A stretch of DNA of 64,000 bases from Cryptosporangium aurantiacum (GTDB lineage: Bacteria > Actinomycetota > Actinomycetes > Mycobacteriales > Cryptosporangiaceae): assembly GCF_900143005.1 (NCBI RefSeq), contig NZ_FRCS01000022.1:1-64000 (forward strand), written 5' to 3'. Of the stretch, positions 51,045 through 57,995 are shown piece after piece. Made by a program: the position numbers and the translations under genes. Positions within the stretch are counted from its first letter, which is position 1. Each line of letters starts with the position of its first letter. The notes beneath the pieces are model-generated. The model was not told the origin of the DNA and did not search any database. It saw nothing but the letters and a program-made list of their open reading frames with translations.

Positions 51045-52317
51045 GCAAGTCGTGGTCACCGGTCTGGGTGCGGTGTCGCCCTACGGGGTCGGCGTTCCCC
51101 GGCTGATCGCCGGCCTGTACGCCGGGGAGCCGACGGCGACCAAGGTGACCCGCTTCGACGCCGACGCGCATCCGGCCCGGATCGCCTGCGAGGTGCCGAA
51201 CTTCGTACCCGGTGAGTGGCTACCGCGAAAGCTGGTCAGCCAACTCGACCCGTTCGCCCAGTACGGCGTCGTCGCCGCCGAGGAAGCGCTGACCCAGGCC
51301 GGGCTGCTCGCCCCGCGCGACGCGGCCGGCCAGCCATCGGCTGCCCTGCCGTTGGCCGACGGGATCGACGCCGACCGCGTCGCGACGCTGATCACGTCGA
51401 GTGCCGGCGGCATCTCCGAGATGCTGACCCAGCACGCCCGGCTGCTCACCGGCGGGCCGCGCCGCGTCCGCCCGTTCTTCGCGATCGCGATGCCGATCAA
51501 CCTGGTGTCCGGGCAGGTAGCGATCCGGCACGGGCTGCGCGGGCCGTCGTTCTCGGTGGTGTCGGCCTGCGCGAGCGCGACCGACTCGATCGGCGTCGGA
51601 CTGGACCTGATCCGGGCAGGCCGGGCCGATGTCGTGGTGGCGGGCGGGGCCGAGGCGACGATCAACCCGCTCACGATGGCGGCCTTCGGCATCGTGGGCG
51701 CGCTGAGCAAGCGCAACGACGACCCGGCCGCCGCGAGCCGACCGTTCGACCGGGACCGCGACGGCTTCGTGATGGGCGAGGGCGCCGGCGTCGTGGTGTT
51801 CGAGCGGGCCGCGCACGCGGCCGCCCGGGGCGCGGTCCCGCTGGCCGAACTGGCCGGCTACGGGATCAGCAACGACGCCTACCACCCGAGCGGACCGCAC
51901 CCCGACGCCGACGGAGCGATCCGCGCGCTGCGCCTGGCGCTGGCCGACGCCGACCTCGCGCCGTCCGACGTCGACCACGTCAACGCACACGGCACGTCGA
52001 CGCCGGCCAACGACCGCACCGAAGCGATGGCCGTTCGCGCCGTCCTTGGTCCGCACGCCGACCGCACGTCGGTGACCAGCACCAAGTCGGCGGTCGGCCA
52101 TCTGCTCGGCGCGGCCGGAGCGGTGGAGTCGATTGCCACGATCGAGGCCGTACGCCGCCAGGAGATCGCGCCCACGCTCAACCTCGACCACCAGGACCCG
52201 GACTGCCCGCTCGACGTGGTCCACGGCGGGCCGCGGGCGACCGCAGTACGGGTGGCGTGCAGCAACTCGTTCGGTTTCGGCGGCCACAACGGCGTCCTGG
52301 TCTACCGGGGGCTCTGA
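51037..52317 (+). CDS. Beta-ketoacyl-ACP synthase (FabF/KS-alpha-like)
   Basis: A 426-residue condensing enzyme with a full catalytic set: Cys178 in VVSACASATDSIG, His319 in NAHGTSTPAND, Lys350 and His355 in TKSAVGHLLGAAG, and the C-terminal SNSFGFGGHNGVLV. It would extend a carrier-bound acyl chain by decarboxylative condensation with malonyl-ACP. No chain-length factor, second KS or acyltransferase is seen, so it works more like FabF than a minimal type II PKS. ATG 51037 has GGAGGA upstream; ATG 51022 is an alternative. The TGATG junction couples it to the next gene. Confidence 0.9.
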   Translation: MREQVVVTGLGAVSPYGVGVPRLIAGLYAGEPTATKVTRFDADAHPARIACEVPNFVPGEWLPRKLVSQLDPFAQYGVVAAEEALTQAGLLAPRDAAGQPSAALPLADGIDADRVATLITSSAGGISEMLTQHARLLTGGPRRVRPFFAIAMPINLVSGQVAIRHGLRGPSFSVVSACASATDSIGVGLDLIRAGRADVVVAGGAEATINPLTMAAFGIVGALSKRNDDPAAASRPFDRDRDGFVMGEGAGVVVFERAAHAAARGAVPLAELAGYGISNDAYHPSGPHPDADGAIRALRLALADADLAPSDVDHVNAHGTSTPANDRTEAMAVRAVLGPHADRTSVTSTKSAVGHLLGAAGAVESIATIEAVRRQEIAPTLNLDHQDPDCPLDVVHGGPRATAVRVACSNSFGFGGHNGVLVYRGL

Positions 52318-53441
52318 TGGGCACCACCGATTGCATCGTGGTCGGCGCCGGTCCGACCGGGCTGATGACCGCGCTGTTGCTGGGCCGCTCCGGGCACAGC
52401 GTCCTGGTACTGGAGCGGCAGCCGACGCCGCTCCCGCCGCCCGGCGGCGTCGTGCTGCAGCCGGCGACGCTCGGCCTGTTCGACCAGTTCGGGACGTTGC
52501 CGATGCTGGAGGCGGTCGGCTCGCGGATCGCGGGTGTCGACGAGATCACCGGCGGCGGCGTCACCTACGCGCCGGACTACGCGGACCTGCCGGACGTCGC
52601 GGTGCCCTACGCGCTCACTGTCCCGCTCCGCGTGTTGCGAGACGTCCTCGGCGGGATGGTGGCGGCGCAGGACGGCGTCCGCGTGGAGTTCGGCGCGGAG
52701 GTGACCGCCATCGACCAGGACGCGGCCGGGTGCGTCGTCCACAGCGGGACGGCCCGCCGGACCCGCTACGTCATCGGGGCTGACGGCAAGTACTCCACGG
52801 TCCGGACGGTCGCCGGATTCGTGGCGGACGTCCGGCCGCTGCCCCGGCGCCAGTTGATCCTTCGCGCTCCGCGTCCGGACGGGTGGCCCGACCGGATCCG
52901 CAGCCACCGGGGCGACCGTCCGTTCGTGGTGATTCCCAGCACCCCGGAGACGATCCACGTGTTCGGCGACGTCGTGGCGGCCGAGCCGGCGGCGGCGCTC
53001 GAGGAACTGTGCCGCGCGGTCGCGCCGACCGCGCCGGAGCTGAGCCGGCTGCTCCGGTCGTCGGCCGACCCGGTCGCCCTGATCCGGCATCACCTGGTCA
53101 CGGTGGAGCGCTGGGTCCGCGACCGCGTGGCGCTGCTCGGCGACTCGGCGCACAGCGTCCACCCCTACGGAGGGCAGGGCATCAACCTCGGGTTGCAGGA
53201 CGCCGTCCTGCTCTGCCGCGCCCTCGACCGCTGCCTGGATCCCGAGCGCCCCGACCCGGCGGCGCCGGCCGAGTACGAGGCGCTCCGGCGCCCGTTCGTC
53301 GAGACGTTCCAGCGCTACCAAGAGACGTTGCTCAGCACCGAGCCGGGCGATTCGCCGCTGTATCGCACGGCCTTCGCCGAGCTGGCGCTCGGCCAGCCGG
53401 AACTCCGCCCGTTGCTGCGCGCAGCGACGGCACCCGGATAG
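52317..53441 (+). CDS. FAD-dependent aromatic monooxygenase (PHBH fold)
   Basis: A 374-residue class A flavoprotein monooxygenase. GxGxxG: CIVVGAGPTGLMTALLLGRSGHSVLVLER; DG motif: YVIGADGKYSTVR; GD motif: VALLGDSAHSVHPYGGQGINLGLQDAVLLCRAL. These enzymes hydroxylate phenols or related rings, or quinone-type substrates, using NAD(P)H and O2. The N-terminal substrate region (PPPGGVVLQPATLGLFDQFG) is typical. It begins on the last base of the KS stop. In the cluster it could hydroxylate the ring made from the MIO enzyme's product. Confidence 0.87.
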   Translation: MGTTDCIVVGAGPTGLMTALLLGRSGHSVLVLERQPTPLPPPGGVVLQPATLGLFDQFGTLPMLEAVGSRIAGVDEITGGGVTYAPDYADLPDVAVPYALTVPLRVLRDVLGGMVAAQDGVRVEFGAEVTAIDQDAAGCVVHSGTARRTRYVIGADGKYSTVRTVAGFVADVRPLPRRQLILRAPRPDGWPDRIRSHRGDRPFVVIPSTPETIHVFGDVVAAEPAAALEELCRAVAPTAPELSRLLRSSADPVALIRHHLVTVERWVRDRVALLGDSAHSVHPYGGQGINLGLQDAVLLCRALDRCLDPERPDPAAPAEYEALRRPFVETFQRYQETLLSTEPGDSPLYRTAFAELALGQPELRPLLRAATAPG

Positions 53442-53456
53442 TCCACAGGAGGAAGA

Positions 53457-55085
53457 GTGCAGCACCAGAGGAATGCCCTGGTCATCGACGGCCGGACGCT
53501 CCGGGTCGACGACGTGGTCGACGTCGCGTCCGGCGGCGCGGACGTCCGGCTCGCCGGCTCGGCCGCGGTCCGGATCGAGCAGTCGCGAGAGCTCAAGCAG
53601 ACGCTGATCGACAGCGGGCAGCCGATCTACGGCGTCACCACCGGATTCGGCGACAGCGTCACCCGGCAGATCAGCTCCGCGAAGACCGCGGAGCTGCAGC
53701 GGAACCTGGTGCGGTACCACCTGAACGGGACCGGGCCGATCGCCGCGGCGGACGTGGTGCGCGCGACGATGCTCATCCGAGCGAACTGCCTGGCGCGGGG
53801 CGCGTCCGGAATCCGCGTCGCGGTGATCGACGGCCTGCTGGCGCTGGTCAACCACGACGCGTTGCCGCTGATCCCGGAACGCGGCTCGGTCGGCGCGAGC
53901 GGTGACCTCGTTCCGCTCTGTTACGTCGCCTCGGCCGTGTTCGGGGAAGGGCGGGTGACGTACCGGAATGAGACACGTCCGGCGACCGACGTGTGGACCG
54001 AGATCGGCCTGCCGCCCGTCGTCCCCGAGGCGAAGGACGGGTTGGCGCTGATCAACGGGACGTCGTTCTCCGCCGCGTTCGCGGTGCTGGCGCTGGCCGA
54101 GGCGGAGCGGCTGGTCCGTCTCGCCGAGTTGTGCACGGCGATGGCGTCGGAGGCGTTGCTCGGCAACAGCGGGCACTTCGCGCCGTTCATCCACGCGCAG
54201 AAGCCGCACCCGGGCCAGCAGGCGAGCGCGGCGGCCGTGCGCGAGCTGCTCGCCGACTCCGGGCTCGCGCTCGACCACGGCCGGGTCGTCGGCCTCACCG
54301 ACCGGATCGGCGAGCGCGGCTACCTGAAGCAGGAGCGGTCGATTCAGGACCGGTACTCGGTGCGGTGTGCGCCGCACGTGATCGGCATGGTCCGCGACAC
54401 CGCGGCCTGGGTGCGGCAGTGGGTCGAGATCGAGATCAACTCCACCAACGACAACCCGCTGTTCGACGCCGGCGACGGCATCGTGCACAGCGGCGGCAAC
54501 TTTTACGGCGGCCATCTCGTCCAGGCGATGGACGCGCTGAAAGTCGGCGTCGCGAACCTCGCTGACCTGCTCGACCGCCAGCTCGAGCTGGTCGTCGACG
54601 AGAAGTTCAACAACGGGCTGACGCCGAACCTGGTGCCCCGGTTCGCCGCGGGTGACTGGCGCGCGGGCCTGCACCACGGTTTCAAGGGTATGCAGATCGC
54701 CTGCTCCGCGATCGCCGCCGAGGCGCTCAAGGGCACGATGCCCGCCAGCGTGTTCTCCCGGTCCACCGAGGCGCACAACCAGGACAAGGTCAGCATGGCG
54801 CCGATCGCCGGACGTGATGCCCGCGCTGTCGCCGCGCTGGTCGAGGAGGTCGTCGCGATCCACCTGCTCGCGATGTGCCAGGCGCTGGACCTGCGGGGTG
54901 TCGAGAACGCGGCGCCGCTCACCCGGGGCATCCACGCGCTGATCCGCTCTCGGGTGCCGGAGCTCACCGACGACCGCGCGATGGACGGCGACATCGCGGT
55001 CGTGCTCCACCTCGTGCGCAGCGGAGCGCTCGTCGCCGAACTCGACCGGCTGCGAGGCCGGGGCCAGGCGATTCCGGTCGGCTGA
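53457..55085 (+). CDS. MIO-type aromatic amino acid ammonia-lyase/aminomutase
   Basis: A 542-residue enzyme of the HAL/PAL/TAL/TAM family. The MIO cofactor forms from Ala147-Ser148-Gly149 (RGSVGASGDLVPL). Other active-site parts are Tyr58 (IYGVTTGFGD), NGTS (200-203), Tyr300 and Arg303 (DRYSVRCAPHVIG), NFYGGH and HNQDKVSM. The selectivity pair in LVRYHLNGTG is Tyr87-His88; His88 and Tyr58 match the positions of His93 and Tyr63 of the tyrosine aminomutase SgcC4 as I recall them, with a constant offset of five. Tyrosine lyases usually have His-Leu, phenylalanine lyases Phe-Leu and histidine lyases Ser-His there. It gives an aryl-acrylic acid or a beta-amino acid. GTG 53457 follows AGGAGGAA. Confidence 0.88.
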   Translation: MQHQRNALVIDGRTLRVDDVVDVASGGADVRLAGSAAVRIEQSRELKQTLIDSGQPIYGVTTGFGDSVTRQISSAKTAELQRNLVRYHLNGTGPIAAADVVRATMLIRANCLARGASGIRVAVIDGLLALVNHDALPLIPERGSVGASGDLVPLCYVASAVFGEGRVTYRNETRPATDVWTEIGLPPVVPEAKDGLALINGTSFSAAFAVLALAEAERLVRLAELCTAMASEALLGNSGHFAPFIHAQKPHPGQQASAAAVRELLADSGLALDHGRVVGLTDRIGERGYLKQERSIQDRYSVRCAPHVIGMVRDTAAWVRQWVEIEINSTNDNPLFDAGDGIVHSGGNFYGGHLVQAMDALKVGVANLADLLDRQLELVVDEKFNNGLTPNLVPRFAAGDWRAGLHHGFKGMQIACSAIAAEALKGTMPASVFSRSTEAHNQDKVSMAPIAGRDARAVAALVEEVVAIHLLAMCQALDLRGVENAAPLTRGIHALIRSRVPELTDDRAMDGDIAVVLHLVRSGALVAELDRLRGRGQAIPVG

Positions 55086-55095
55086 AGGAGGACAC

Positions 55096-55344
55096 ATGGA
55101 GACGCAGAGCACATTCGACGCGTTCGTTGCGATTCTCGACGATGTGGCCGGCCTCGATCCGGCCTCGGTGCGGGCCGACGACGCCTTCGGTGACGACCTC
55201 GACGTCGACTCGCTCACGATGGTGGAGGTGCTGATGTCGGTCGAGGACCGGTTCGGAGTGACGGTTTCGGAGGACACCGTCCGGAGCCTTCACACGGTGG
55301 GGGACATGGTGGCGCACCTCGAGAAAGCGGTGCTTCCGTCGTGA
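55096..55344 (+). CDS. Acyl carrier protein
   Basis: An 82-residue free-standing carrier protein. The phosphopantetheine attachment Ser39 is in the classic DDLDVDSLTMVEVLMSVED; helix III follows in VSEDTVRSLHTVGDMVAHLEKA. It is acidic and of normal size. It would carry intermediates for the ketosynthase, ketoreductases, enoyl reductase and perhaps the halogenase. It lies 10 bp after the MIO gene and overlaps the esterase start by 4 bp. No phosphopantetheinyl transferase is in the window. A peptidyl-carrier role is also possible. Confidence 0.92.
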   Translation: METQSTFDAFVAILDDVAGLDPASVRADDAFGDDLDVDSLTMVEVLMSVEDRFGVTVSEDTVRSLHTVGDMVAHLEKAVLPS

Positions 55345-56696
55345 GCAGTCGGCCGCCGGGCGCCGCGATCGTCGCGGAGCCGCCGGCGGGGCCGGTACGC
55401 GGCCGGGTGCGGTCCGGTGTCGCGGTGTTCCGGGCCATCCCGTACGCCGCGCCGCCGACCGGGAACCTGCGGTTCCGCGCTCCGCAGCCGCCGAGCGTCT
55501 GGACGGACGTGCGCGACGCGACGCACCCCGGCCCGGCGGCGCCGCAGGGCGAGTCGATGCTCGTCGGGCTGCTCGGACCAGATCCCGCCCCGCAGAGCGA
55601 GGCCGGCTGCCTGACGCTGAACGTGTACCGCCCCGAGGGCGCGGCGAGCCTGCCGGTGCTGGTGTGGTTGCACGGCGGTGGCTTCCGCACCGGGCGCGCC
55701 GGTGGTCCGCGGCAGGACGCCCACGCGCTGGCCCGGCGCGGCCCGATGGTGGTCGTGACGCTGAACTACCGGCTGGGTCCGCTCGGGAGCCTCTACACCC
55801 CCGGCCTGGCCGGGGACGGCTCGGCCGAGGACCGGGGCGAGGCGAACGTCGCGCTGCTCGACCAGGCCGCGGCGTTGCGCTGGGTCGCGGCGAACATCGC
55901 GGCGTTCGGGGGCGACCCGGATCGGCTCACGGTGGGCGGCCACTCCGCCGGTGCGCTGTCGGCGGTGGCGCTCGCCTGTGCCCCGCCGAGCGGCGTCCGC
56001 ATTCGTCGTTTGATCCTGCAGAGCGCCCCGCTGGAGGACCTGGCTACGCCGGCCGAAGCGACGACGTACGCGAAAGCGTTCGTCGCCAGGCTCGGGATCG
56101 ACGGCGACGAGCTGGGCCGGCTCCGCGCGCTGCCGGCCGAGGCGCTGGTCGACGCGGCCGCGGCGCTGCCGGAGCGGTTCCGGACCGCGTCGCTGGTGGT
56201 GGCCGGCGCCGCCGGACTGCCGCATCCGCCGCACGACCCGGCCGCGCGGCTGCCGACCGGCCTGGAACTACTGGCCGGGACCGTCCGCGACGAAGCCGCC
56301 GCGTTCCTGCCGCCGGGAGCCCCGGCCGAACACCGTGCGGCGGTGACCGAGGGCCTGTTCACCGCGCCGCTGGACCAGCTGTGCGAGCGGATCGGCGCCG
56401 AGGGAGGGACGTCCTACCGGTACCGGTTCGACTGGTGCCCGCCGACCGTCCCCGGTGGATACCCCGCCGGTCATGGCGTGGACACGCCGTTCCTCCTCGG
56501 GGACGCGGCGGCCTGGTCGGCGGCGCCGATGCTCGCCGGTGTGCCGGCGGCGGACGTGGAGGCGCTCCGAGCGGCGATCGGCGACGCGGTAGCGCGGTTC
56601 GTCTGCGTCGGCCACCCGGGCGGCGGCTGGTGTCCGTGGACTCCCGGGGACGCAGCCGTCCACCGCGTCGACCTGACCGCCAGCCCGGTGGTGTGA
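55341..56696 (+). CDS. Carboxylesterase family protein
   Basis: A 451-residue type B esterase without a signal peptide. RAIPYAAPPTGNLRFRAP and EAGCLTLNVYRPEG are family landmarks; the oxyanion hole is LVWLHGGGFRTGRAG and the nucleophile Ser is in LTVGGHSAGALSAVAL. The acid region is LLAGTVRDEAAAFLP and a His is expected in PAGHGVDTPFLLG. Unlike the secreted esterase at 27.7 kb it should be cytoplasmic, and may release or trim the cluster product. It has GTG overlapping the ACP stop and a 4-bp overlap with the antiporter gene. Confidence 0.86.
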   Translation: MSSRPPGAAIVAEPPAGPVRGRVRSGVAVFRAIPYAAPPTGNLRFRAPQPPSVWTDVRDATHPGPAAPQGESMLVGLLGPDPAPQSEAGCLTLNVYRPEGAASLPVLVWLHGGGFRTGRAGGPRQDAHALARRGPMVVVTLNYRLGPLGSLYTPGLAGDGSAEDRGEANVALLDQAAALRWVAANIAAFGGDPDRLTVGGHSAGALSAVALACAPPSGVRIRRLILQSAPLEDLATPAEATTYAKAFVARLGIDGDELGRLRALPAEALVDAAAALPERFRTASLVVAGAAGLPHPPHDPAARLPTGLELLAGTVRDEAAAFLPPGAPAEHRAAVTEGLFTAPLDQLCERIGAEGGTSYRYRFDWCPPTVPGGYPAGHGVDTPFLLGDAAAWSAAPMLAGVPAADVEALRAAIGDAVARFVCVGHPGGGWCPWTPGDAAVHRVDLTASPVV

Positions 56697-57952
56697 GCGG
56701 CGTGCATCCCCCGGACACCAAGGTCCAGATCCTCCTGGCGGTCGGCGTCATCCTGGTCGTGGCCTGGCTGGTCGGCCGACTCGTCCGGACCGTCGGTCAG
56801 CCGCGTGTCCTCGGCGAGATCATCGCCGGTGTGGTGCTGGGCCCCAGCGTGCTGGGGCTGATGCTGCCCTCGGTCGCCGACTACCTGTTTCCCGCCCCGG
56901 TCGTCGCCGCCCTCGGCATCCTCGCCCAGGTCGGGCTCGTTCTGTTCATGTTCCTCGTCGGGCTGGAACTGGATCTCGCGCCGCTGCGCGGGCAAGGCTC
57001 CCGGCTCGCGGCGGTGAGCGGGGCGTCGATCGTGGTGCCGCTCGTGCTGGCGCTGGTGCTCGCCGTCGCGCTGTATCCGCACTACGGTGCCGACGCCGAC
57101 CGGCTCGCGTTCTGCCTGTTCTTCGGTGCGGCGATGGCGATCACCGCGTTCCCGGTGCTGGCCCGGCTCCTCCGTGAGTCCGGGCTCGCCGGCACTCGGG
57201 TGGGTGCGCTCAGCCTGATGTCGGCCGCGGTGAACGACGTCGCGGCCTGGTGCCTGGTGGCCGTCGTCATCGCGCTCGGGCGCAGCGACGGCCCGGCCGA
57301 GGTGCTCCGGAGCTTCGGGCTGGCCGCGGTCTATCTGGCCGTGATGCTCGCGGTGGTGCGTCCGCTGCTGGCCAGGCTGCCGAGCGTGCCGATCTGGCTC
57401 GTGCTGGTGGTTGCCGTGTTCAGCGCCTGGTTCGCCGATCAGGCGGGTGTCCACGTGATCTTCGGTGGGTTCCTGGCCGGCGTCGTGATGCCGCGACGAC
57501 CGGAATGGCGGCAAACCGTCCACGAACGGCTGGACGTCGTCGTCTCGCACCTGCTGCTGCCGGTGTTCTTCGTCGTCGTGGGCCTGTCCACCCACGTCGA
57601 CCAGCTCCGGACCGCCGCCGACTGGGCGGTCGTCGTGCTGGTCATCGCGGTCGCCACCGTGGGCAAGCTGGGCGGTTCGCTGGTCGCGGCACGGCTGGTC
57701 GGGGAGCGGTGGCCGGACGCCGCGCGGCTGGGCGTGCTGATGAACACCCGCGGGCTGACCGAGATCGTGGTGCTCGCGGTCGGCCTGCAACTCGGGCTGA
57801 TCACCAACACCGTCTTCACGATCATGGTGCTGATGGCACTGTGTACGACGCTGATGGCCGCGCCGCTGCTGCGGGCGATCGACCGGGCCTCCCCCCGTGA
57901 GCGGTCCGATCCGGCGGAGCCCCGCCCGCTCGATCCGGTGCACGCGAGCTGA
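56693..57952 (+). CDS. CPA2-type cation/proton antiporter
   Basis: A 419-residue membrane protein with about 12-13 helices, Kef/NapA-like: GQPRVLGEIIAGVVLGPSVLGLMLP at the start, GLVLFMFLVGLELDLAPLR, AMAITAFPVLARLLRESGLAGTRVGALSLMSAAVNDVAAWC (unwound helices with the conserved ND), and LGVLMNTRGLTEIVVLAVGLQLGLI. No cytoplasmic RCK domain follows, only a polar tail. It exchanges Na+ or K+ for H+. Antiporters of this type occur in many antibiotic clusters and could serve export or resistance. GTG 56693 overlaps the esterase stop; GTG 56702 is an alternative. Confidence 0.85.
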   Translation: MSGVHPPDTKVQILLAVGVILVVAWLVGRLVRTVGQPRVLGEIIAGVVLGPSVLGLMLPSVADYLFPAPVVAALGILAQVGLVLFMFLVGLELDLAPLRGQGSRLAAVSGASIVVPLVLALVLAVALYPHYGADADRLAFCLFFGAAMAITAFPVLARLLRESGLAGTRVGALSLMSAAVNDVAAWCLVAVVIALGRSDGPAEVLRSFGLAAVYLAVMLAVVRPLLARLPSVPIWLVLVVAVFSAWFADQAGVHVIFGGFLAGVVMPRRPEWRQTVHERLDVVVSHLLLPVFFVVVGLSTHVDQLRTAADWAVVVLVIAVATVGKLGGSLVAARLVGERWPDAARLGVLMNTRGLTEIVVLAVGLQLGLITNTVFTIMVLMALCTTLMAAPLLRAIDRASPRERSDPAEPRPLDPVHAS

Positions 57953-57954
57953 CC

Positions 57955-57993
57955 GGAAACCGGGCCGTAAGCCGCGCTTACCGCCCGGTTTCC
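57955..57993. terminator. Strong bidirectional hairpin
   Basis: Arms 57955-57972 and 57976-57993 pair over 17 of 18 positions (one C-C mismatch) with a 3-nt loop. The hairpin exactly fills the 43-bp gap between the convergent stops of the antiporter and molybdoenzyme genes. T-runs are lacking, as is common for actinobacterial terminators. Confidence 0.75.
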
Positions 57994-57995
57994 CG

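Noticed and set aside
52302-55277. A 991-codon minus-strand open frame
   Set aside because: It is antisense to the flavin monooxygenase, MIO enzyme and ACP genes, which have complete motifs; it is a product of high GC.
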